Source: Salisapilia sapeloensis (taxonomy: Eukaryota > Oomycota > Peronosporomycetes > Peronosporales > Salisapiliaceae). From it: a stretch of DNA of 48,757 bases. The notes under the pieces are model-generated. The model was not told where the DNA came from, ran no database searches, and worked only from the letters and a program-made list of their open reading frames with translations. Shown here in pieces: positions 1-8,845 of this stretch (position 1 is the first letter of the stretch; each line of letters begins with the position of its first letter). The translations under genes and the position numbers were made by a program. Location of the stretch: positions 1 to 48,757 of the forward strand of contig JAADVB010000140.1 of assembly GCA_023334545.1 (NCBI GenBank), given 5' to 3'.

Positions 1-453
1 AAGCGGCCATCATCAAAGTCTGCTGTATCCATAAGCCAATTTGCTGCCTCATTCGGCCACAGACATGTGATAATCAACCACGACGTCCAGCAAATGGAGA
101 CGAGTAGTGCGAAAAGCATGCCATATCCCAAATATCCAAAGGTTTGATGGAATGAAGGCGCTTGAACGAACTCTGTATTCCTTCTATCGCCTGATGGAAA
201 AGTTAAACTTTCAATCTTTGGACCCGCTGGGACTGGAGCGATACTGTTGAGGTTCATGGTCCAACGTCCGTAAAAAGTTTCTGCGTGCGCCATAGCAATG
301 CACGAAGGTAGTCTATATTTAGCTTCGTCTTCATTAGCAGCCAAGATAAGTTGTAAATGTGCACATGGTGTTCCTGTAAGAAAAAAATGCTTCACTTTCA
401 AGTATTATGCTTTCTGGCCAAATTTCCTTACTTTGAATGATTGCCCTGGGCAT
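1..453 (-). CDS. WLGC-family multi-span membrane protein, N-terminal part (cut by window edge)
   Basis: Role unknown; the family is recognised from the complete paralog at 15896-18363. I read two exons: 432-453, starting at the ATG at 451-453 with an in-frame TAG just upstream, and 1-373. The intron at 374-431 is 58 nt with GTAAGG at its 5' end and TTCTTACAG at its 3' end. The joined frame stays open for 131 residues and leaves the window at base 1. A hydrophobic span (about residues 85-108) is followed by WLMDTADFDDG. The same arrangement in the complete paralog is FGFYGYAIF, then a span, then YLMKTAEYDDG; here it begins FGYLGYGMLF. This copy lacks the paralog's long basic N-terminal tail. 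The C-terminal leucine-rich repeats and WLGC domain would lie outside the window, so I cannot tell whether the gene is intact. Confidence 0.72.
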
Positions 454-933
454 ATTATATCTGATTGGCTACAATTTAATTTTTCTACGAATTGAATTGC
501 ATAAACATGCGACGGATCACACAATAGGAAAAATGTATTAGAAAATGTATTGAAAGATTTTGCTCACGCGATTGATTCAATCCGGGTTGATAAGTTTGAG
601 TAAAACGCAGAATAATTTGACTATACTGTGTATTATGCACTGACTAAATACGAAGTAGGTCGAACATCCATTTGTTTCACCCAGGCTAATCGTAGTTAAT
701 TCACTAAGTCACAGCACACAGAGTTTGGTCTGGGTGAGACTAAACGCAGTGGAAAGCTATCATCTAGCTCGGCGAGTAGATCGCCTAAATTACCACTCAT
801 TTGATTGGCAGAAATGCCAATGTCCATTATAAGAAAAGTTTATTCGAAGCGTTCAAAGCACGACTAAGGCGGGAAAAACCGGTGGCAGCTTCCTTCTTTA
901 CCCGATCTCCTCTCCTTGACCCTGACTGAATTT
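454..933. other. Intergenic region between divergent genes
   Basis: This 480-bp stretch lies between the start of the left-edge WLGC-family gene and the start of the CLASP-like gene. No open frame with coding character, RNA gene or repeat was seen. It should hold the promoters of both genes, but I could not pick out a convincing initiator. Confidence 0.5.
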
Positions 934-2874
934 ATGAAGGTATCTATCGTCCAGACCAGGCACTATATACCCAGTACTCATATATCCCATGGCGGTGCAT
1001 TACTCAGGCACGAACGGAGACCACACCGCTCTCGATCGAGACCGTGAGCAAGCGGATGCTAGCTCCTGATGAGGAGTGGCAGCAGCGTCGCGACGCCATG
1101 CGAGACTTGAAAGGCATGGTAGGCTCTCAAGAAAACAAATATTCCCCACTCAACTCGTCGGACGTCACTGCCGACAGCCTCTTGGTGCTAGCATCTCCCT
1201 TCTCTCATACGGTACGCGTCCTTCGCCACTACTTTACAAAGAGCCTTGAACCAACGACTTTATCATAGATTAAAGACCTTCGCTCTGCTGTCGTGAAGGA
1301 AGCTTGTGACTCGTTCGCTACCATTGTAGAGTCCCTAGGCGGCTCCAAATGTCGTCTCCTACTGCGCGATGTTTTCCCGACGCTCATGACCGCCAGAGGC
1401 ACCTCTAACAAAGTAAATATCGCTATCAAGCTTACTCAGGTACATGTCTTAATAGTTTTAATAGGTTAACACGAATGCCGTGCATGCTTGCATCCAACGT
1501 ATCGTCCAGTCCTCGAATGGGAAATACGTGATGGAGCCTATTCTGGAGACGCTGGCGTCCAGTAAGAACCGAGAAGTGCGAGAAAGCTGCATTCAGTACA
1601 TTGGCCTTGCCTTCTCCCACTGGTCCAAGTCCAGCCTCGAGCCTTTCCAGATGCCTTTGCAGAAATCAATCCTCAAGTCTCTTCGAGATGCCTCGCAGCA
1701 GAGTCGCGAAGTTGCTCGCCAGTGTTACTGGAAGTACGTCGCCATGTGGCCGGAAGATGAAAAGATCGACAACAACCTCACGCCTGGCGTCAAAAAGCAC
1801 CTGAAGCGAACTGCCAGCGACAACTCCATTCGGAGCGAGACCGAGTCTGCCAAGCGCCGTCGTCTCGCTACCATCACCAACTCCCAGCGCACGAACAGGA
1901 GTGCAGCCAAGTCCCTCGGCTTTGAGCAAGACGAGAAGCCTTACAACCGGCCGACTAGAGTGCGCGTTGACGAGAGTTCCCAGCGACCGCATACGACTGT
2001 GGGTTCTTCCCGGACACAAAAGCCGACGTCCATGATGTCACCTGGCATGAAGAGCAGCTACAAGGGGCCGCTGAGAGTGCTCGTGAAGCCTCCCATTGGT
2101 GCGCATCAGAGCGTATCGAAACCTTCTGCACCCGTAAAGCCTGTGCCTACCTCCAAACCAGTCACGCGTCCTCGACCGATGACGTCAAACGCTTCCAAGC
2201 CGACAGTAACCTCCCAGAAGGCTGCAGTTCCGTCCAAGTCGACAATTTCTTCGAAGCCAACGGCTCCGTCGTCGTCACAGGCGAAAAAGACAAAGGTGAG
2301 CTACATGAAGCTGGAAGAAAAGTATATCAAGGCGAGAAAAGTGCTGGAGGAGACCAAGGCTGAAGTCAAAGTGCTCCGGATGCAGCTGGAGCAGGAGCGA
2401 ATGCAGAAAGAGGAGTGGCGGTCGGCGCAGTGCCTCGATCAGTCACCATGCACGTCGCATCCAATCTCTAACGACGTTGAGGACAAGCAATCTACTGCTG
2501 AACGAAGTGAAGTGGATGCTGCTTCATCATTAACCGAGCAGTGGGCAAAAGAATTAAAAGAGCTTCCTGAATCGGCAACAGAGCCAGCGTCGAATGATGC
2601 GGAAGAAAGAGTCCGAGTCGCACAAGATGCAGCGATGGATGTTGATATGGAGGGCAAAGAAGAGCAGCATTCGCCGATGGAGGAGCCAGCAGAGGAAGAA
2701 GTGATCCCTACAGCTGAACCAGAAGTGGAACCAGCGCATGAAGTTTCTTTAGAAGATGCGAAAGACGAGTGTGAAAAGGAGCATGATGAACTTAGTGAGC
2801 AGGCCGACTCGAACTTTACCGACATCAAGGAAGGGGACGCAGACCATTCGGTAGTAGAAACGAAAGGCAAGTAG
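934..2874 (+). CDS. CLASP-like TOG-domain microtubule-associated protein
   Basis: CLASP-type proteins bind microtubule plus ends and tubulin through TOG arrays of HEAT repeats. My exon model is 934-939, 1008-1211, 1269-1412 and 1465-2874, with introns of 68, 57 and 52 nt bounded by GT and AG. The helical N-terminal half has the TOG pattern DEEWQQRRDAM, then DLRSAVVKEACDSF, then VNTNAVHACIQRIV. A basic Ser/Pro/Lys-rich linker follows, then a short coiled coil (MKLEEKYIKARKVLEETKAE and onward) and a very acidic tail. The 6-nt first exon is tentative. It is proposed because the frame upstream of the next in-frame ATG (1056) still reads like protein (TETTPLSIETVSKR). If it is wrong, the start is 1056. 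With a single TOG domain the protein is shorter than animal CLASPs. It is convergent with the methyltransferase gene, with about 200 bp between the stops. Confidence 0.75.
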
Positions 2875-3076
2875 CTTTTTAGCCAAAGATGACCGCGATG
2901 GGTCTCGCCTATAATACTTTGTCGTGTCTTTGCCGTTTGTTTCGTGTCAGCTGCGGACATTGTTTCATCAAGTTGCACAATACCTTTCTTTCTCTGATAA
3001 ATCTCGAGCGTTTCTGTCTATTCTAGCAATCGTGTCCGCTTTCCTACCATCGACTCCATGTAGCAGCATGCAACCT

Positions 3077-4072
3077 TCACTGTCCAGTCGCAGAGACGAC
3101 CAGTAGTCTTGGTCGATGGACGTCGGGACAATAGTCTTGACGCTGCTTCATATACGCAAAATGCTCCCTCTCCAGCTTTGAGTCAAAGGATGCGTCCTGA
3201 CGAACTTGTAGTCCAGCTGCCTTTGCAAAAGCGCAAAAGCGTTCCATGGACCCGTTTCTCGACGGTTGCATCAGATACGCTTTGCCCGTGCCTGGCTTCA
3301 AAAGAGCTTTGATCGTACAAGCCAAGTCTTCGTGGAAGTCCTCGAAAAACAAACAGTCGCTGGCGAGGATCATGTCAAAACAATGTCTGTAGTCGTTTGG
3401 CATGTGCTCTGCCTCCTCTCGACTCCACCTCAGTACCTCTGTCGAAATCTTCGTCTTGGATGAAAAACGCTTCGTGTTCGCTTGGGCACATAGTCTTAAA
3501 TTCTGGACGCATTGGGCATTGCCATCCGTCACGAGCATTCGTCCGAAAGCTGTAGGAGCTTTGAGAAGCAGTCCGAATGCAGCTAGGCCAGCCATGCCAC
3601 TGCCGAGCTCGCACACGTCAAGACTTGCTTTGCCTGTTGCATCTACTATAGACTCGCAAATCTTTTCCTCGAGCAAGTAGCTTAGCAGCAGGGACTCTGC
3701 TGGCCATGTGCGAATGTTCCCGGTGTTGTCAACGCCGGCGTTTTCGTGGTGGCTGAGTAGTTCAGATACGGATACTCGACCGGCTTGGTCTGGCCGCTTT
3801 TCACGAACATATAGCACATTCTCTTGATCTTTTTGAGTCATCGTAGAAGCCGATAGGTCGTAGCTGACCCAGCAGAATGGAAATGGGACGTCAGGTAGCT
3901 CTGCTGGCAACTCTTCCAGTCTTGTCGGCACATATCGAGGGAAAAATTGGGTGGCAATCGACGAAGCCGTCTCTCCGCTTTTTGTTCGCGACCTTTTCGT
4001 CAAGGCAGCTCGGAGGACGCCCCAATGGCGTGCAGATTGAGGGTGGTTTGGCTGCGAGGTTGTCGAGGCCAT
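3077..4072 (-). CDS. CAMKMT: Calmodulin-lysine N-methyltransferase
   Basis: This 331-residue single-exon protein is a seven-beta-strand SAM-dependent methyltransferase of the CaM KMT family, which trimethylates a lysine of calmodulin. Family landmarks appear in order: ARHWGVLRAAL near the N-terminus (14-24), DNTGNIRTWPAE (115-126), the SAM-binding motif VCELGSGMAGLA (153-164), LVTDGN (180-185), VLRW (213-216) and ASDCLFFEDF (237-246). The DNTGN.WP.E and SDCLF motifs separate it from other METTL21-like enzymes. Length is close to the animal enzyme plus about 25 residues. The start is the first in-frame ATG, at 4070-4072. No signal or membrane segment is seen, so it should be soluble. The neighbouring TPC-like channel also belongs to calcium biology, but I see no evidence of shared control. 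Confidence 0.9.
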   Translation of the reverse strand: MASTTSQPNHPQSARHWGVLRAALTKRSRTKSGETASSIATQFFPRYVPTRLEELPAELPDVPFPFCWVSYDLSASTMTQKDQENVLYVREKRPDQAGRVSVSELLSHHENAGVDNTGNIRTWPAESLLLSYLLEEKICESIVDATGKASLDVCELGSGMAGLAAFGLLLKAPTAFGRMLVTDGNAQCVQNLRLCAQANTKRFSSKTKISTEVLRWSREEAEHMPNDYRHCFDMILASDCLFFEDFHEDLACTIKALLKPGTGKAYLMQPSRNGSMERFCAFAKAAGLQVRQDASFDSKLEREHFAYMKQRQDYCPDVHRPRLLVVSATGQ

Positions 4073-4802
4073 CGCGTGTTCCGATGTTTGTGCGTTTTAT
4101 GCTGCTTCGAGCTGAAGAGTCCACTAGATTAGAAGGTTCAAGTTCAGTTGCAAACGAATAAATCTCCAACGGTCGTCACAATAGACGGGCAAACTTCAAG
4201 TTCTCGACACGAGCCAAACGAGACGTCCAAGGCGGAAGATGCGACTCGGATCCTCTACCAGTACAGAAAGATGTATGGTCGTGAAATTGACGCTTCGACT
4301 AGTGTCCAAGCAGTCGTACATACCCGAACAGAGCTGGAGGTCACGATCGTGTGCTCCAGCAGCTACAAAAGTTTATGGATTGCTCTGGTCAGTGATCCAC
4401 TCCTCATGCTACCGACAAGGGATTTCTGCATCGAATGCAGGGGCTAATGTACTGGTGACCAAGTCCAAGCCTCGTATATCAAGACCGTATGCGATGCGTG
4501 GTGACGGCGACACATCCGAGTGATTAAAATGTGCTTCTTTAGCTCGTGGAAATCCAATCACAATGGGATGTACCAGCAATTGTCGTGGCAACTTCCGCAT
4601 GTAGTACCAATTTGAAGTGGCCATTATGTGCCCACTCATGCGTACTAGACAAAGCTTGGAATGTAGCCATTGGAAATGCTATCGCATTGGCATCAAGCAA
4701 CAAAAACATAATAACATGGCGTTGGACCCAGTCTTCGGACGAAAATGGTGAAAATCTAGCCGGCCCTGATATTGTGATGACGAGAGCAATGATTATACAG
4801 TC
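4073..4802. other. Gene-poor stretch with no intact gene
   Basis: Reading frames here are short and broken by stops. The longest plus-strand frame (4148-4447) and its overlaps show no recognisable domain. The stretch adjoins the decayed ankyrin remnant to its right and may hold further unrecognisable remains of it; that is inference. Confidence 0.4.
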
Positions 4803-5187
4803 ATGAACGGATATTTAGGAATTGTGCAGCATTTTCACGACTATGGAGAAGAGAGCTGCTCGACCGATGCCATGTAAGGCGTTTCCTTTCCTATTTACAT
4901 GGAAGTCTCTAAATTTCTTTACCTGGGCTGGAGCGAGGGGTGCTCTCGACGAACCAAAAACAAATGGCTCGCGGTGGATTTCCCCAAGTTGTCAAGTGGC
5001 TTACTCGCCATCTTGACCAAGGATGTAAGACGGACGCAAAGGACAACGCTGAATCTAGCAGGCAACAGAAAATTTGCAATGGCTTCATAAACATCAGACG
5101 GAGGACTTGTCCAAGCATACCATGCTTTGCGCCACATACAATAGACATCTAGAAATCGTGAAATTGCTTCTGGTCATGAACAGTTGA
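4803..5187 (+). pseudogene. Decayed ankyrin-repeat remnant
   Basis: Ankyrin-like helices turn up in different plus-strand frames, separated by stops: NGYLGIVQHFHDYG from 4806, PQVVKWLTRHLDQGCKTDAK near 4987-5050, and LCATYNRHLEIVKLLL near 5122-5175, ended by TGA. Each matches the second-helix pattern of an ankyrin repeat (G/R-H-L-E-I-V-K-L-L-L), but no single frame joins them and no plausible introns restore one. I read this as the ruin of an ankyrin-repeat gene. The intact ankyrin gene at 35434-37145 is not obviously its parent. The remaining bases to 5463 hold nothing further that I recognise. Confidence 0.45.
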
Positions 5188-5463
5188 TGCGAATAGAATT
5201 ATATGCGTATGCTCTTGATTCTCTCAGTCGTGCACTATCGCCTGAATATATGCAGGCGCCGAGATGCATTTCTGTCAGAATCTTATGCAGTCGATAATAT
5301 GATGAACCTTCCGCTTTTGCACAGAACACAAGCAGTATCAAGTAGAAACCACTGGCGAAATACGAAGAAGACACATATTTCCCCGCGACCATGCCAATGT
5401 TATATACTCTAACTCTTTCATGAAGACAAATTGCTTCAGCGATAAAAACTCAATTTCAATGCA

Positions 5464-8400
5464 TTATAGGTTCCATGGAAACCAAGATCCACCCCTTGGA
5501 CGACCCTTTCTCCTGACTATGTTTCCTTCTTCATCGTACTGACTGCCATCAAGTTGAGACTGTATGTTTTCGCTGACACGACGTTCGCGCATGGTCTCTT
5601 CCCGGGAGCGTTGCAGCTCTGCACTGAGCTCTTCCAGTTTCTCTTCGTAACTCAAGATCTTTTGCTGTGCATGCCGCACACGATTCTGCATGCCAAGCAC
5701 ATTGCCCTCCAACCGACGAATTTCCATTTCCTTCTCCTCAATCTCCTCGTCCCTCCTCTCCAAAATCACTTTCAGCTTGCTAGCGTCCGACAGCTTGGCG
5801 CTATCAAAGATCTCATGCTGCACAAGGCTCCCTCGCCTTTGGAAGCGTATACGAAACTCATCGTCAGGAACAGGTTCAGCCTGCTCTCCTTCCTCCACTC
5901 TAGCTTCGTATTCGTTCCCGTGTGTGACTCCCTCTACTAAGTCATCTACGCTTGGCTGTTTGCTCGCCAAGACTGCCATTTGCTCATTCTGAGGATCCAC
6001 TTGGGGCGGATCGTACGCATTTGCAGCTTGCTCAATACTCTTCGCGCTTGACGAGAAGGACTCGACGAGGAAACCGACGACAATGGGCAGCAGAATGGTG
6101 CTAATCGAGAGTCGATACGTGAAAAAGAACACGTACGTTGCGTTCGATCCGGTCATGGCATGTGCCGCGTTCATGACGATATCCCATCCAGCGAGCACAG
6201 CCACAGAAAAAAGCGTCACGAGTGTCGAGTCAAAGGAATCGAGTTGGAATTCTGCACGTACGTCGTACCAATTCGGAGACATATATCGGTATTCGGGTGG
6301 ATAATGCTGCAACAAGGAGCCATAGTTGGCCTGACCTACGATCGCAAAGGCGTAGATGACACTGAAGACGACAATAAGCAGCTGTGCCATGAGAGGCATG
6401 ATCCGCTGCATCGTCCACAGAATCTCATGGAAAGGTGGGAACAGATTCAGCAGCTTTATAATGCGCAACGATCGGACTGCGAGGGCCAGGTTGTAGAACG
6501 TCGTCGAGATTTCTGGCGGGTCGTCCGTGCTAGTGATGGCATAGAAGACCCACCCGACGGATACAATCGCTAGATCTAGCTTGCAGAAGGGTCGACCGAA
6601 GAACTCGGACCTGCCGAACGCAATGAGCTTCAGCACGACTTCCGTAGTGAAAATTGAAAGGAGACAGACGCCGACGATTCGCCACGACCGGTTCTGCGCA
6701 AATGCTAGTTCGATGTTATTCACTTGCACAGCCTGAACGACCGACAGGCAAATGAGTGCGCCAACGAACAACTCTGCAAGTACCACCCGATGGTTCCCAC
6801 ACAAACGCACTTCATACAAGAGAGTATCCCTCAGTTTCACACGCGATCGTTCAATCGACTGGCGAGTCGGCATTGAAAAGCAAAAGCTAAAGGGAGTCAA
6901 ACGATCCCGATGCGTTCGCTCTACTTTTACGCTCAGCAAAGAGCAAAGCTGGAAAAAGTCTGCTAGGTCGACACTCCCAACATGCTCTAGATCCACGGTA
7001 TTGAACACCAGCTCGGCGTCCGTGCTGCTCCACATTGGCTGCAAGTGGACGCAGACTGCGATCCAAGATTCTAGAGACAGCCTCTTTTTCTGCATCGGCA
7101 CTGGCGCATCATGACTCTGCGTCTGTGGATCAAAGGACACGGTGCGTCCATAGAAACGAGAGGATCCACGTCGAAGCGTGCGACTGCTTCTGCCACTGCT
7201 GTTCCGTACAAAAGCCTCTTGTTGCGGGTTGTCTGACAGAATGTCAAAAGCTGCGAAGAGCGCTGCCTTCCGTTTCTGCAGCCGCTTGTACAGCATGTGC
7301 TCCGTGTGCTGTTTGTAAGACTTGTAGGACACAGCAATGGTCAGTTTGGCGAGAAACAGGTTGGTGAGCATGATGAAAACGATAAAGTAAAGCGCACTCC
7401 AGTGCGAGTTGACAAAGTACGGATACATGGTTTGGACGAGACGCGGCGGACAAGTGTGCACGAGCAGCATCGTGTACATGGAGGAACCAACGGAAGCAAA
7501 GTGGGGCGACACTTGTCCGTCAATTCCGACGTCGCTCGAAAACAGCATGTACCCCACTAGGCCGAAGAACATGATGAGACTTAGTAGCAACAAGAGGACT
7601 ATGAGCACCTTTCGAAGAGCTCGAATACAACTTCCGAATATCACTCGGACGTTCCTTCGTCGAGCGATGAAGAAGAATGGACGAAGAGCTCTAGTGTACC
7701 TATACGGGTTCCATGTCGGTATCGCCAAGTTCAGTGCTAGGTCAATGACCGTTGCAAGTAGCATCTGCGCTTTCACAAAGGCCCACGGTTCTCTTGATCG
7801 GTACTTGCTCCTGGTCTCCTTGGAGCTCATGAGCCATCGGATAGCCAGGTCGGAGGCAAACAACAACAAGCAGCCAATTTCGACTCCTAGTGTGGCATCC
7901 AACTTGCCCATGGGTGGACGCTCCACGAATGCGAGGGAGCTCGCCACCAAGACTGCGAGTGCGTAGATCATGTGGTAGGAGTCGGAATGAAAGAACTGAT
8001 TCAAGAACAAGGCTTGACGGTCTAGTCGATAGCCAATCTTCCGCCCATGGACGCCATCTCGGATAAACGATGCCGCAATAATATACTGGTCATGCTCCAA
8101 ATCGCTGTCATCCACTGCGTTCTGGACCACTGGATTAGCAAACTCCTGTCCACCTATGCGAAAGCTCGGTGCGTGTATCAGCTTCGGTCGACGTCGACCC
8201 TGGCTGTCGACACTCGAGCTCTCACTCGCTGGCTTCCCTTGCTGACTGTTGCTTTGGTGCCTGAGTTTCTGTTCCTGGTAAGCTTTCTGTACTTCAGTCG
8301 CCATGTCCTTGGCAGTGCTATTGTCTTCGATCTCTGTCAGCTTTTTCCACTTGCGTCGTGTGTTCAAGATATCTGGATCCACTTGGACATTGCCACTTGG

Positions 8401-8592
8401 AGAACTGGCGGGTGGACTGGAGTTGGCATGGCCAAAGTGTGAGAAAGTGGAGGACATGGGCGAGTCCGAGGATTCGTCCGAGTCCACGCCCTGCGTCACC
8501 GCTCGTCGGATCAGTGGCGTGATCTCATCGGGCATGCGTCCGCCACTATTCGAGCGTACATGGCGAGACGAATTAGCTCTTGGATCGCTCAT
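5464..8592 (-). CDS. Two-domain (TPC-like) voltage-gated cation channel with coiled-coil tail
   Basis: This 1042-residue single-exon protein has the two-pore-channel plan, two six-span ion-channel repeats. Repeat I spans about residues 205-425, with an arginine-bearing S4 (YRYTRALRPF and RRRNVRVIFG) and a pore loop near 366-385. The linker carries a degenerate EF-hand (DLEHVGSVDLAD, 534-545). Repeat II spans about 605-850, with S4 LAVRSLRIIKLL and a pore loop with VLAGWDIVMN near 799-808. The N-terminal 170 residues are Ser-rich and polar. After the last span comes a polar tail and a coiled coil (about 925-1005). TPCs conduct Ca2+ or Na+ across endolysosomal or vacuolar membranes; the location here is inferred from family only. 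Neither pore loop resembles the plant or animal TPC filters, so ion selectivity is open. The start is an ATG at 8590-8592, 253 bp from the divergent deaminase-fold gene. Confidence 0.85.
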   Translation of the reverse strand: MSDPRANSSRHVRSNSGGRMPDEITPLIRRAVTQGVDSDESSDSPMSSTFSHFGHANSSPPASSPSGNVQVDPDILNTRRKWKKLTEIEDNSTAKDMATEVQKAYQEQKLRHQSNSQQGKPASESSSVDSQGRRRPKLIHAPSFRIGGQEFANPVVQNAVDDSDLEHDQYIIAASFIRDGVHGRKIGYRLDRQALFLNQFFHSDSYHMIYALAVLVASSLAFVERPPMGKLDATLGVEIGCLLLFASDLAIRWLMSSKETRSKYRSREPWAFVKAQMLLATVIDLALNLAIPTWNPYRYTRALRPFFFIARRRNVRVIFGSCIRALRKVLIVLLLLLSLIMFFGLVGYMLFSSDVGIDGQVSPHFASVGSSMYTMLLVHTCPPRLVQTMYPYFVNSHWSALYFIVFIMLTNLFLAKLTIAVSYKSYKQHTEHMLYKRLQKRKAALFAAFDILSDNPQQEAFVRNSSGRSSRTLRRGSSRFYGRTVSFDPQTQSHDAPVPMQKKRLSLESWIAVCVHLQPMWSSTDAELVFNTVDLEHVGSVDLADFFQLCSLLSVKVERTHRDRLTPFSFCFSMPTRQSIERSRVKLRDTLLYEVRLCGNHRVVLAELFVGALICLSVVQAVQVNNIELAFAQNRSWRIVGVCLLSIFTTEVVLKLIAFGRSEFFGRPFCKLDLAIVSVGWVFYAITSTDDPPEISTTFYNLALAVRSLRIIKLLNLFPPFHEILWTMQRIMPLMAQLLIVVFSVIYAFAIVGQANYGSLLQHYPPEYRYMSPNWYDVRAEFQLDSFDSTLVTLFSVAVLAGWDIVMNAAHAMTGSNATYVFFFTYRLSISTILLPIVVGFLVESFSSSAKSIEQAANAYDPPQVDPQNEQMAVLASKQPSVDDLVEGVTHGNEYEARVEEGEQAEPVPDDEFRIRFQRRGSLVQHEIFDSAKLSDASKLKVILERRDEEIEEKEMEIRRLEGNVLGMQNRVRHAQQKILSYEEKLEELSAELQRSREETMRERRVSENIQSQLDGSQYDEEGNIVRRKGRPRGGSWFPWNL

Positions 8593-8845
8593 CTACTCGC
8601 TGACGAATGTCGGATCGGATTGTCGATGTAGACGCAGGCGCGAGAGAGAGTAAGATCGCCCTACTTTACCACGAACTGTCAGAGGAATCAGACATCATTT
8701 TGCAAATCAGCACATCCGAACCACCTGGTGCTTGAAGTGCTGTCGAAGGCACCTGAGCGGTACAGTGAGCCACAGTCGGATCGGAGTTCGTTCGGACGAC
8801 TGCCGACCGCTTCCAGCACCGAAAGCGACTGCGATTCTTATTCCG

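Noticed and set aside
1601-2019. Overlapping frames on both strands across the CLASP-like gene
   Set aside because: They are shadows of the long spliced frame, which alone has domain character.
8732-8845. Upstream extension of the deaminase-fold protein
   Set aside because: The frame is open but has no ATG before 8846; the apparent earlier start is a TTG codon.
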